Source: Paenibacillus cookii
Lineage (GTDB): Bacteria; Bacillota; Bacilli; Paenibacillales; Paenibacillaceae
NCBI RefSeq assembly: GCF_018333375.1
Contig: NZ_BORW01000004.1
Location: 1 to 64,000, forward strand
Length of the DNA stretch: 64,000 nt
Direction of reading: 5' to 3'
This document shows positions 36,200 to 44,516 of the stretch, piece by piece (the first letter of the stretch is position 1; the number at the start of each line of letters is the position of its first letter). The notes under the pieces were generated by a model that was given only the letters and a program-made list of their open reading frames with translations, had not been told where the DNA came from and made no database searches. Made by a program: the position numbers and the translations under genes.

Positions 36200-37069
36200 A
36201 TGAGATCTCGTGAAGCCATCCGACACGTCGTCGCTTATATCGAAGACAATTTGAAAAACGATATGACGCTGGAGGAGATATCCAGGATTGCAGGTTATTC
36301 GATGTATCACTTCCACCGAATATTCCAGTCATATGCGAAAGAATCGGTTTCCGAGTACATACGAAAAAGGAGACTCACCAGCGCCGCTTCCGAAATCCTT
36401 CACACCGACGCCAACATCGTTGACATCGCCCTTGCATACCGGTTTGAATCCCATGAGTCCTTTACCCGGGCTTTTAAAAAGATGTTCCGCGTGGCTCCCG
36501 GCGCATTTCGAAAAAGCAATCGAAGGCTGCACATCAGGGAAAAACAGCGGCTTACGGATAAGAGGCTGCAATATCTTGACGGCGGGATGGCTGCGGAGCC
36601 GAGAATCGTTGTGAAAGACGAATTTACAGTCGTAGGTTTGGCTTGCTCTACGACGCTTTCGGAGAACAAAGCTCCAGCGCTCTGGGAGGCGTTTCTCCCG
36701 AGGGTAGGGGAAGTGAAAAACAGGGTATCGCCGCATTTGATGATGGGGGTGAGCGAATTTTCGCTGAACCACGGCTCGGAAGCATTTACGTACATGGCTT
36801 GCGTTCCCGTGATAAGCGTCGAAGATCTGCCGGAATCGATGGCGGCCAGGACGATTCCAAAAAGAGAGTACGTGGTCGTCACCCATAAAGGCAAGCTGGA
36901 TTCTTTGGGCAATGCTTTTGATCATATATACGGGAGCTGGCTGCCGAAATCCGGATATGACCTGGTCGAGGGGGATGATTTCGAAATTTACGACGAGCGG
37001 TTTTTGGGCCCGGACCACGAGGAGTCCCAGGTAGATATCTATATCCCGGTCCAAAAAATCAAGGATTGA
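36200..37069 (+). CDS. AraC-family regulator with GyrI-like effector domain (Rob/SoxS-like)
   Basis: N-terminal AraC DNA-binding domain (residues ~1-105) with two helix-turn-helix units: LEEISRIAGYSMYHFHRIFQ and IVDIALAYRFESHESFTRAFKKMF. A C-terminal GyrI/SOUL-like ligand domain (~125-289) begins PRIVVKDEFTVVGLA. This arrangement is typical of regulators of multidrug or stress genes. CAAGGAGGG precedes ATG 36200. It is a single gene; no obvious target lies beside it. Confidence 0.87.
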   Translation: MRSREAIRHVVAYIEDNLKNDMTLEEISRIAGYSMYHFHRIFQSYAKESVSEYIRKRRLTSAASEILHTDANIVDIALAYRFESHESFTRAFKKMFRVAPGAFRKSNRRLHIREKQRLTDKRLQYLDGGMAAEPRIVVKDEFTVVGLACSTTLSENKAPALWEAFLPRVGEVKNRVSPHLMMGVSEFSLNHGSEAFTYMACVPVISVEDLPESMAARTIPKREYVVVTHKGKLDSLGNAFDHIYGSWLPKSGYDLVEGDDFEIYDERFLGPDHEESQVDIYIPVQKIKD

Positions 37070-37119
37070 CAGGACAACGTAAAAGGCTGCTTTGCGTATT
37101 TCCCTATGATAAATAGGTG

Positions 37120-37163
37120 CATAGGCTGGAAGTAAAGATAACTTCAGGCCTATGTTTTTTTTT
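37120..37163 (+). terminator. Rho-independent terminator after the AraC-family gene
   Basis: CATAGGC pairs with GCCTATG, with a partly paired inner stem (GAAGT/ACTTC), and runs into nine T. Confidence 0.82.
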
Positions 37164-37314
37164 GGCCAAAATGCGGCTTCGGTCCAGCCCCATACCGAAA
37201 AATTCAGGATATAATTGGAAAAAGTCGTGAATAGCCTGATGATGGATGCGTACGGATGGTCGACGCGGCAAGACGTCTCAAACGAATACGCAGAAAAAGG
37301 AGTGAAAGGCAAAC

Positions 37315-38568
37315 ATGCGAGCTGTTTATAAGAAAACCGGCGCCGGATTGCTGCTGTTCTTCGCATTGCTGCTGGCAACCGGCGTTTGGGGAATGAAGCA
37401 GGCTTATGCGGCTGCGGCGGCACCGATCAAGGTGGCGGTCGATACGCAATGGGTATCCTTTTCGGTCGATCCGCTGCTGGACGGCGGTTCGACGCTGGTC
37501 CAGATGCGCCCTTTGTTTGAAACGATGGGCATTGCATTGACATGGAATCAGCAGAACCAAACGATTACGGGACAAAAAGGTTCCATGTCGTTCACTTTGA
37601 AGGTGGGCAGCACAAAGGCCGTTTTAAACGGGAAAGAAATCAAGCTCGATAAGCCGGCGCGGGTCGTCCAAGGGAATACCTTGGTACCGCTGCGGTTTGT
37701 GGGGGAGGCGACGGGCGGTTTGGTGGTGTGGGATCCCAAAGACCGCGAAATCACGATATTTTCGGAGCAAATGCTGAGCCAGCTTGGCCTCACCAAAGAG
37801 CAGGCTGCGGAAATACTCGCTAAAAACGGGGGCATGACGACATCGAACCCGCCGAAGGATCCTCCCGGAACGGGACAGACCGGAAGCGGCGATGAAGAAA
37901 AAGCTCCGGCTTCCCCGGTCAAGCTCGACAAGCTCCAAGGCATGTACGTCGGCATGCGGCTCGATCCGGGAGGTTACGAATGCGGCGGTGCATGCTGGGA
38001 TTATTACACGTTCCTTCCGGGGCAAAAAGTCGTCGTAGGCGAGCCCGTCTCCGGCGGGCCGGAAACGATCGACTGCTCCAAGCAGGCCTGCAGCGCCTAC
38101 AGCATCAAAAATAACCGCCTGACGTTAGATAACGGCAAGTCCTATGCGATCCGGGTGTCGGCCAAAGGAAACCTGTTCATCGAGGACGTTCAGCTGGAGC
38201 CCGTGAAACCCGTCGCAGCCCATTTCAAGCTTAGCGGCAGCTACGTCTACCGGGGTTATTCGGGCATGGCCGGCGCCAATTCGGCCTCTTCGGCTTGGGA
38301 AGAGCGGATCGCCTTCCAAACGGACGGCACGTTCAAAAGCGACAATCTCGCTTTGGGGACGCTGGATACGGGGGCAGGCACAACCAATTCTTCGTCGGGC
38401 GTAAGCGGCACGGGAACGTACGACATCTCGGGCAATACGATCACGCTTAAATTTTCCGACGGCAAAACGGAACGTTTCGTGTTTTTCGTCCACACGGGAA
38501 AAGACGGGAAACCCAACCCGCAGGACATCCAAATCGGCGACCGCAACTTTTACGTGGATAACGATTGA
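37315..38568 (+). CDS. Secreted stalk-domain (copper amine oxidase N-like) protein
   Basis: An exported protein of unknown function. Signal peptide residues 1-34 end near AYAAA. Then a Cu_amine_oxidN1 'stalk' domain follows (residues ~40-145: VQMRPLFETMGIALTWNQQNQTITG ... LVPLRFVGEATGGLVVWDP). A Pro/Gly/Thr linker precedes a C-terminal region with four Cys (ECGGACW, DCSKQACSAY) and lipocalin-like beta strands. Such stalk proteins are abundant in Paenibacillus and presumed to act at the cell wall. AAAAAGGAGTG precedes ATG 37315. Confidence 0.78.
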   Translation: MRAVYKKTGAGLLLFFALLLATGVWGMKQAYAAAAAPIKVAVDTQWVSFSVDPLLDGGSTLVQMRPLFETMGIALTWNQQNQTITGQKGSMSFTLKVGSTKAVLNGKEIKLDKPARVVQGNTLVPLRFVGEATGGLVVWDPKDREITIFSEQMLSQLGLTKEQAAEILAKNGGMTTSNPPKDPPGTGQTGSGDEEKAPASPVKLDKLQGMYVGMRLDPGGYECGGACWDYYTFLPGQKVVVGEPVSGGPETIDCSKQACSAYSIKNNRLTLDNGKSYAIRVSAKGNLFIEDVQLEPVKPVAAHFKLSGSYVYRGYSGMAGANSASSAWEERIAFQTDGTFKSDNLALGTLDTGAGTTNSSSGVSGTGTYDISGNTITLKFSDGKTERFVFFVHTGKDGKPNPQDIQIGDRNFYVDND

Positions 38569-38611
38569 GGTATTGTCCGGAACGCAGGGACAATTTTGGA
38601 AAAGGGAGGCG

Positions 38612-38643
38612 AAGGCAGCCTTTGGGAGACGGAGGCTGCCTTT
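38612..38643 (+). terminator. Stem-loop after the stalk protein, probable terminator
   Basis: AAGGCAGCCT pairs with AGGCTGCCTT (38612-38621 with 38633-38642). Only a short T run follows. Confidence 0.55.
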
Positions 38644-38711
38644 GCATGCATCGGAGCACCGTTAAGGTTTCGCGCAAGAATGCGCCGTAAAAAAACTGGA
38701 GGTGAGGTCGG

Positions 38712-39761
38712 ATGATTACGATCGGAACGGCGCGGCAACGGGCTGCGGAGTGGGTCCGGGAACATGCCTGCATGCAGGCGGATTATATTGGGGCCTATTT
38801 CAGCGGCTCGACGGTGGGGAGGCCGGAGAAGGAGGCGCTGCCGACGGGTTCGGACGTCGATGTTGTCGTGGTCCTCAGAGGGGAGACGGTTCCGCCGAAG
38901 CCGGGAAAGACGATTTACAAGGATACCCTGATCGAGATCACCTACCTGCCCTTCAATCAGCTGGCTTCGGCGGAACGAGTGTTAGGCTCCTACCATCTGG
39001 CGGGCAGTTTCCGCCTGCCTGCGGTGATCGATGACCCGAGCGGATATTTGCATCAGCTGCAGCGGCAGGTATCCGAAAAATTTGCGGATGAAAAATGGGT
39101 GAAACTCCGCTGCGAGGAGGCGTGGAATCGGGTGGACCAAGGGCTAAGGTCGCTGAATCCGTCGGCTCCTTTGTTCGAGCTTGTTATGCCTTGGTTGTTT
39201 CCGACGGGGGTGATGACGCATGTCCTTTTGGTCGCCGCGCTCCGCAACCCGACGGTCAGGCTGAGATATTTGGCAGCCCGCCGCGTGCTCGAGGACTACG
39301 GATTTGAGGGTGCGTACCCGGAATTGCTCGGATTTTTAGGGTGCAGCGGCTGGACTGCTCGATTGGCGGAGCGTCATCTGGAAGGGCTTGAACGGTGTTT
39401 TGAAGCTGCGGCCGCCGCGGCCCGAACGCCGTTAGCGTTCAGTTCGGACATCACGCCCGGGGCGAAAACGATTGCCATTGACGGCAGCCTTGAATTGATC
39501 CGAAGCGGAAATCCCCGCGAAGCGGTTTTTTGGATAGGGGTCACGCATGCGCGGTGCCACCACATTTTGTCGATTGACGCGGAGGCGGAGGTGCGCCGCG
39601 CGCACGAACCTTTTTTTGCCCGTTTCCTGGCGGATTTAGGCATCCATTCGAGCGGGGATTTGCTTCGCCGCGCCGAAGAGGGGTTGCGTTTTTTGCCGAA
39701 GCTGCGGCAGATCGCCGAAAGCATCATGCATGCGAACCCGGAAATCACGGGTATAGAATAA
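38712..39761 (+). CDS. Nucleotidyltransferase-domain protein
   Basis: The Pol-beta-like nucleotidyltransferase signature is split by an insert: GSTVGRPEKEALPTGSDVDVVVV (residues ~32-54), with two Asp in SDVDV and a later Asp/Glu in LIEITYL as the third acidic residue. The C-terminal ~200 residues are helical and unlike aminoglycoside enzymes I know. GGAGGTGAG precedes ATG 38712. Antibiotic nucleotidyl transfer or another small-molecule or protein target is possible; nothing nearby settles it. Confidence 0.7.
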   Translation: MITIGTARQRAAEWVREHACMQADYIGAYFSGSTVGRPEKEALPTGSDVDVVVVLRGETVPPKPGKTIYKDTLIEITYLPFNQLASAERVLGSYHLAGSFRLPAVIDDPSGYLHQLQRQVSEKFADEKWVKLRCEEAWNRVDQGLRSLNPSAPLFELVMPWLFPTGVMTHVLLVAALRNPTVRLRYLAARRVLEDYGFEGAYPELLGFLGCSGWTARLAERHLEGLERCFEAAAAAARTPLAFSSDITPGAKTIAIDGSLELIRSGNPREAVFWIGVTHARCHHILSIDAEAEVRRAHEPFFARFLADLGIHSSGDLLRRAEEGLRFLPKLRQIAESIMHANPEITGIE

Positions 39762-39792
39762 TCGTCAATACCACTCTTATGACGTTTTATGG

Positions 39793-39822
39793 GATTGCTG
39801 GGACTCCGGCAGTCTTTTTTTA
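39793..39822 (+). terminator. Rho-independent terminator after the nucleotidyltransferase gene
   Basis: TTGCTGG pairs with CCGGCAG around GACT (with wobble pairs), followed by seven T. Confidence 0.75.
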
Positions 39823-40080
39823 TTATAGATTTCACAAATACGCAATTTCAAGGGATGTGAAGGGATGTTATCTTCAGGAATTTGTGATAACAGGCTGAAT
39901 TCGGCAAGAGAAGAGCTTGCAATTGCCCGTTTTCATTGGATTCCGGAATAAGAATGTATGTTCTTAATTGGGTCTTTAGAGGGTAGGGACAGCCGCAATT
40001 ATTAGGTATGATTTAGATATGAGGATTAATATCATAAATTTGGTTGATCTGTAAACAGAGCGATGGTGGAGGGGAAACGT
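39823..40080. other. Intergenic region before the SWIM-MoxR-VWA operon
   Basis: AT-rich and non-coding. A TATGAT at about 40007 could be a -10, but no good -35 stands 17 bases upstream. No RNA structure or repeat was recognised. The operon promoter must lie here. Confidence 0.5.
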
Positions 40081-41514
40081 TTGATTGAGATCACGGAAAC
40101 TTGGATCGACTCACTTGCGCCGAACAGCGCTGCGATAAAAAACGGGAGAGATCTGAATAAAAAAGGGAAGTTTACCGGGCTGCACCGGTCCGAAGACGGT
40201 CAGGTGCTTTTCGGGGAATGCCAGGGTAGCGGGAAAACGCCTTACATGCCTTCGGCCGATTTCGTCACACCGGATAAGCCGGTCATGCGATGCAGCTGTC
40301 CGAGCCGGCAGTTCCCGTGCAAGCATGTCCTGGGCCTGCTCTACGCTTATGCCGAAGGCAAGCCGTTCACGGCGGCGCAAATCCCGGACGATTTGGCGGC
40401 CAAACGGGAGAAGGCGGAGAAACGGGAAGAGAAAAAAGCGAAGGAAGCGGCAGCCGGGACGCCGGCCAAACCGAAAAAAACCAATAAAGCGGCCTTGAAG
40501 AAAAAAATCCTGGCGCAGCTGGAAGGCCTGGAACTGCTTGAGAAGCTGACGCATTCGCTGATCCGCCGCGGCCTGGGCACCTTGGACGCCAAAGAGCTTA
40601 AAGCCGTTCAGGAGCACGTGAAACAAATGGGAAGCCATTATTTGAGCGGCGCCCAAATTCAGCTGCGCAAGCTTCATTTGCTTTTATCGGCGAAGGAAGA
40701 CCGGGAAGACGCGTACTCGCGGGCGGCGGAGCAGCTGGCCGTCATCCATGCCTTCATTAAAAAAGGCCGGGCCCATTTGGACGCCAGGCTGGAAGATCCG
40801 GAGCTTGCGCCGGACCATGAATCCACGATCGAAGAGTGGCTTGGTCACGCATGGCAGCTGACGGAACTTAAAGAGGCGGGGCTTGCCGGGTCCGATGCGG
40901 AACTGATCCAGCTTTCATTCATCAGCTATGACGACGTTTCCCGCCAGGAATTCGTCGATTGCGGTTATTGGATGCAGATGGACACCGGGGAAATCCACTT
41001 CACGGTCCAGTACCGCCCATACAGAGCGGCAAAATTGATGCGGGAGGACGACAGCTTTTTCGAGGTGGCCGCGGTGCCGGAGCTTTACCGCTATCCCGGC
41101 GACCTGAACCGCAGGGTCCGGTACGAGTCCTTCGCTTCCAGACCGCTTACGGAAAGCGACATGGGCCGGATTCGCCGGCACGCCGCCGCGTCTTTTGCCG
41201 AGGTCGTCAAAAAGGTGAAAAACCAGCTTAAAAATCCGCTTGGCGATCCGAATCCCGTCGTGCTGCTCCGTGCGGAAAACATCGTGACCGATTCAAACGG
41301 CCGGATTTTCATCGCGGATGCCCAAGGGGAAACGCTTGAGCTTCGCGACGTGCTCGCAGACGGGACCGTTCACCTGCTGAAGTATTTGGCCGAAGAACAT
41401 TTGCGGGACGTTGCCCTGCTAGGGATGTTTAACCACGAGATGCGGAGCGGAAGATTGGTTGTCCAGCCGCTGAGCATCATCAACGAACGAGAGCTGGTAC
41501 GCTTGCTTTACTAA
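40081..41514 (+). CDS. SWIM zinc-finger protein, first gene of the five-gene MoxR-VWA operon
   Basis: The SWIM motif CSCPSRQFPCKH (C-x-C-x6-C-x-H, about residues 72-83) binds zinc and is expected to contact DNA or protein. A Lys/Glu/Ala-rich charged stretch (~100-140) follows, then a long helical and mixed region with no domain I can name. I start at TTG 40081 with GGAGGGG 6 bases upstream; ATG 40063 lies before that site. It is followed at 27 bases by the HEAT-like gene. The same partners recur in Actinobacteria, from memory, so the operon is a conserved unit of unknown role. Confidence 0.8.
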   Translation: MIEITETWIDSLAPNSAAIKNGRDLNKKGKFTGLHRSEDGQVLFGECQGSGKTPYMPSADFVTPDKPVMRCSCPSRQFPCKHVLGLLYAYAEGKPFTAAQIPDDLAAKREKAEKREEKKAKEAAAGTPAKPKKTNKAALKKKILAQLEGLELLEKLTHSLIRRGLGTLDAKELKAVQEHVKQMGSHYLSGAQIQLRKLHLLLSAKEDREDAYSRAAEQLAVIHAFIKKGRAHLDARLEDPELAPDHESTIEEWLGHAWQLTELKEAGLAGSDAELIQLSFISYDDVSRQEFVDCGYWMQMDTGEIHFTVQYRPYRAAKLMREDDSFFEVAAVPELYRYPGDLNRRVRYESFASRPLTESDMGRIRRHAAASFAEVVKKVKNQLKNPLGDPNPVVLLRAENIVTDSNGRIFIADAQGETLELRDVLADGTVHLLKYLAEEHLRDVALLGMFNHEMRSGRLVVQPLSIINERELVRLLY

Positions 41515-41541
41515 CGAGCCGAATGGGAGGAACATGCAAAA

Positions 41542-43398
41542 ATGAGCCAAGCATTGCTGATGGAGCTGAATGAAGAAATCCGGCGCCTGTATATCGCGGG
41601 GAGCGATTTGGCAGCCGGTGATTACAGATTGAAACGGCTGCTGCCTTCCTTTGAACAACTGGGGGAGCGGGCCCCGGTGTTTAAAAAGCTGGGCGAAGGC
41701 ATCGCCGCTTTGATCGACGAAGGCGCAGGGACGGATACGGCCCGCCGGCTGCAGGACGTGAACCTACTGCTGCAGTCGGTGCTGCGCACCCAAGGGAAAG
41801 GGGCCGCGGAGGGCGAAACGGCTCCGCTGCGAACGCAGCCCGTCCGGTTGGAGGCGAATCTTTCTTACCGCAAACTTTCCGCGGTCCGCACGGCGCTGAC
41901 GACACGGGGCGGCGGACGCCACGAAGTCATCGTCGAAGCGTTCCGCGAAGGGCTGTTTCGCGATGTCCGCCTGGTCCCGCTGGCGATCGAAGCGTTGAAC
42001 GATCCCTATGTGGAGATCGCGGAGTTTGCCATGAACGACATCTTGCCGTCCTACGGTCCGGACATCGTGCCGCATCTGCTCGAAAGCTTCCGGCCTGATG
42101 GAGGCAAGCTTGAGGCCCGCAAATTGACCGTCATCGCCAGAAACGGCGGGAAAGACGTGCTCGACGTCGTTCATAAAGCGTCCGTCTCAGGTTCGGACGA
42201 GGTTCGGACGACGGCCATCCGGCTTTTGGCGGGCCATCCCGAATATGAGCAGGTGCTGCTGGATTTCAGCCGCGACAAGAAAAAGAGCATCCGCGAAGCG
42301 GCTTTTCAGGCGCTTGCGGCCTCCGACCGGGAAAGCGCGGCGGAACGCTTATACGAGGCTTTTACGGGAAAAGACCGCGAGGCGGTCTCGTCGTCCGTCA
42401 TGCAATCCCGGTCGGAGCTGTTGAACGGCTGGCTGGTCCGCGATTTGTCGGAACTCGTGGCATCGGTCCGGGAAGGGACCGCAAGCCAAGAGGAAATGGC
42501 AAACGTCTGGAACGAGGTAAGACGTTACATCTGGGCGCTGCATCAAAAAACAAGCCCAGAACTTGGCCGGCTTTATATGGATGTGATGAGGAATTACAAG
42601 TTGTACATGTATAAACTGGGCTGGGCGTTTTTGGCTAACGAAGCGATGGCGTACATACAGCATGAGCATTCCGAAGAGGGACGGCAGCTCGTCCGGGCGG
42701 CAGTCGAACTCGACTTGAAGAAACATGCCCAAACGGCTTCGTTTGCCCGGGATCTGTTCAAAAAAGCGCTGCCCGTGCTGCCTCCGGAACGGTTGTTTGA
42801 AGCATTCGGGACCATCCTGGAGGAGCGGGCGAAAGCCTCGTCCCTGAGCCGGAGCGCCAACGAAGCCAAACAACTGATGGATACGATCGAAGATATGGTA
42901 GTCATCCGAAGGTATCGGGAAATCGAACAAATCTGGTCCTACGGCGAAACGGGCTACACCTACCATGTGGAGATGCCGCCGCAGGAGGAGTTGGCCGGCA
43001 AGTGGGATCCGCGCTGGCTCGATCATTTCATCGCCCTCGACCGCATGGCGCTGGTCAGCGCGTTTGCGCGCCCGGGACACGCGGAGGCGGCTTCCTATTT
43101 GCTAGATAAGCTGAAGCGATCACCGGAGTTCCGCAACCGGTTTGCGAACTTGGCCGTCATGGGGCTTGTTCGCGCAGGCGTATCGGGAGAAGAGCTTCAT
43201 GAAGCGCTGGTTCGGGCCGTTGAAGACGAGAGGAATACGGAATGCCGCGAAATCGAGCCGTTCCTTTTCGATCAGCTCTGCCGGCTCCCCGCGTCGTACG
43301 CGGACCGAAGCCGGGCAGCGTTGCCTAAATTCGGGTCCGTGAGCGGCGAACAGCTGGAATACGTTTTGAAAACGATGGAGTCATCCAATCGATCATAA
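41542..43398 (+). CDS. HEAT-like repeat protein of the MoxR-VWA operon (DUF5691-position)
   Basis: A 618-residue alpha-helical protein. Residues ~120-290 show HEAT-like pairs (for example ALNDPYVEIAEFAMNDIL, SGSDEVRTTAIRLLAG, DKKKSIREAAFQALA), suggesting a scaffold or peptide-binding solenoid. The C-terminal half is helical without known motifs. GGGAGG lies 11 bases before ATG 41542, and a 3-codon ATG frame (41534-41545) overlaps the start. It occupies the slot that DUF5691 proteins fill in similar clusters; I cannot confirm the family without a profile search. Confidence 0.7.
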   Translation: MSQALLMELNEEIRRLYIAGSDLAAGDYRLKRLLPSFEQLGERAPVFKKLGEGIAALIDEGAGTDTARRLQDVNLLLQSVLRTQGKGAAEGETAPLRTQPVRLEANLSYRKLSAVRTALTTRGGGRHEVIVEAFREGLFRDVRLVPLAIEALNDPYVEIAEFAMNDILPSYGPDIVPHLLESFRPDGGKLEARKLTVIARNGGKDVLDVVHKASVSGSDEVRTTAIRLLAGHPEYEQVLLDFSRDKKKSIREAAFQALAASDRESAAERLYEAFTGKDREAVSSSVMQSRSELLNGWLVRDLSELVASVREGTASQEEMANVWNEVRRYIWALHQKTSPELGRLYMDVMRNYKLYMYKLGWAFLANEAMAYIQHEHSEEGRQLVRAAVELDLKKHAQTASFARDLFKKALPVLPPERLFEAFGTILEERAKASSLSRSANEAKQLMDTIEDMVVIRRYREIEQIWSYGETGYTYHVEMPPQEELAGKWDPRWLDHFIALDRMALVSAFARPGHAEAASYLLDKLKRSPEFRNRFANLAVMGLVRAGVSGEELHEALVRAVEDERNTECREIEPFLFDQLCRLPASYADRSRAALPKFGSVSGEQLEYVLKTMESSNRS

Positions 43399-43415
43399 AA
43401 AGGAGCGAATAGGCA

Positions 43416-44516
43416 ATGAGTAACGTATCCACGATGCAGGACATCATGCGCAAGCCTGCGGAGCTTTTATACCAAGATGAGCTGCAGGCTTTGATCCGCG
43501 AGGATCAGGGGAAAATTCCGGCGGGGTGGCAAATGTCTCCGCAGTCGGTGCTCAAGTTTATCGTCGGCGGGACCGCCGGCAAGCAGGTCATCACGCCCAA
43601 ATACATCGGAAACCCGCGCATCGTCGAAATGGCCATTGCGACGATGGTCACGGACCGGGCGCTGCTGTTGATCGGCGAACCGGGGACCGCCAAATCGTGG
43701 CTGTCCGAAAACCTGGCCGCCGCCATTTACGGCAACTCCGGTTTGGTGGTGCAGGGGACGGCGGGAACGACGGAGGAGCAGGTCCGTTATTCCTGGAACT
43801 ATGCCATGCTCCTCGCCCAGGGGCCGACGCCCGAAGCGCTGGTGAAAAGCCCGATCATGCGGGCGATGGAAGAAGGCGGGATCGCGCGTTTTGAGGAGAT
43901 ATCCCGCTGCGCATCCGAAGTTCAGGATGCCTTGATTTCCATCTTGTCGGAAAAAACGATATCGATCCCCGAACTCGGCAAGGAGCTGAACGCGCGCAAA
44001 GGATTCAGCGTCATCGCGACGGCGAACACCCGCGACCGCGGCGTCAACGAAATGTCGACGGCGCTGAAGCGGCGGTTTAATATGATCGTTTTGCCGGCGC
44101 CGGCGGATCTGGAAACGGAGATGGAGATCGTAAAAAAACGCGTTTCCGAAATTGCCGCCTCCTACGACCTCCAGACGGCGGTTCCGGCGGACGAGGCGCT
44201 GCTCAAGGTCGTGACGATCTTCCGGGAGCTGCGCAGCGGCATGACGCTCGACAAAAAAGAAAAGGTCAAATCCCCGGCCGGGGTGATCTCGACGGCAGAG
44301 GCCATCTCGCTCCTCACCAACAGCATGGCGCTGGCAGCCAGCTTCGGAAGCGGCGACATCACGGACGAGGATCTGGCTGCGGGGTTGCAGGGCGCGATCG
44401 TTAAAGACGACGACAAAGACCGTCTCGTCTGGAAGGAATATTTGGACAACGTGATGAAAAAGCGGGGAGCAAGCTGGAGAGGCCTTTATGCCGCCTGCAA
44501 GGAGATGAATTCATGA
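43416..44516 (+). CDS. MoxR-type AAA+ ATPase
   Basis: A 366-residue AAA+ ATPase expected to form a ring and remodel a partner, usually a VWA protein. Walker A is GEPGTAKSW (~residues 88-96), Walker B ARFEEISR (Glu-Glu in place of Asp-Glu), sensor 1 Asn in ATANTRDRG, and the arginine-finger region ALKRRFN. AAAAGGAGCG precedes ATG 43416. Its stop overlaps the next start by ATGA, so the ATPase and the large downstream protein are co-translated. Confidence 0.9.
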   Translation: MSNVSTMQDIMRKPAELLYQDELQALIREDQGKIPAGWQMSPQSVLKFIVGGTAGKQVITPKYIGNPRIVEMAIATMVTDRALLLIGEPGTAKSWLSENLAAAIYGNSGLVVQGTAGTTEEQVRYSWNYAMLLAQGPTPEALVKSPIMRAMEEGGIARFEEISRCASEVQDALISILSEKTISIPELGKELNARKGFSVIATANTRDRGVNEMSTALKRRFNMIVLPAPADLETEMEIVKKRVSEIAASYDLQTAVPADEALLKVVTIFRELRSGMTLDKKEKVKSPAGVISTAEAISLLTNSMALAASFGSGDITDEDLAAGLQGAIVKDDDKDRLVWKEYLDNVMKKRGASWRGLYAACKEMNS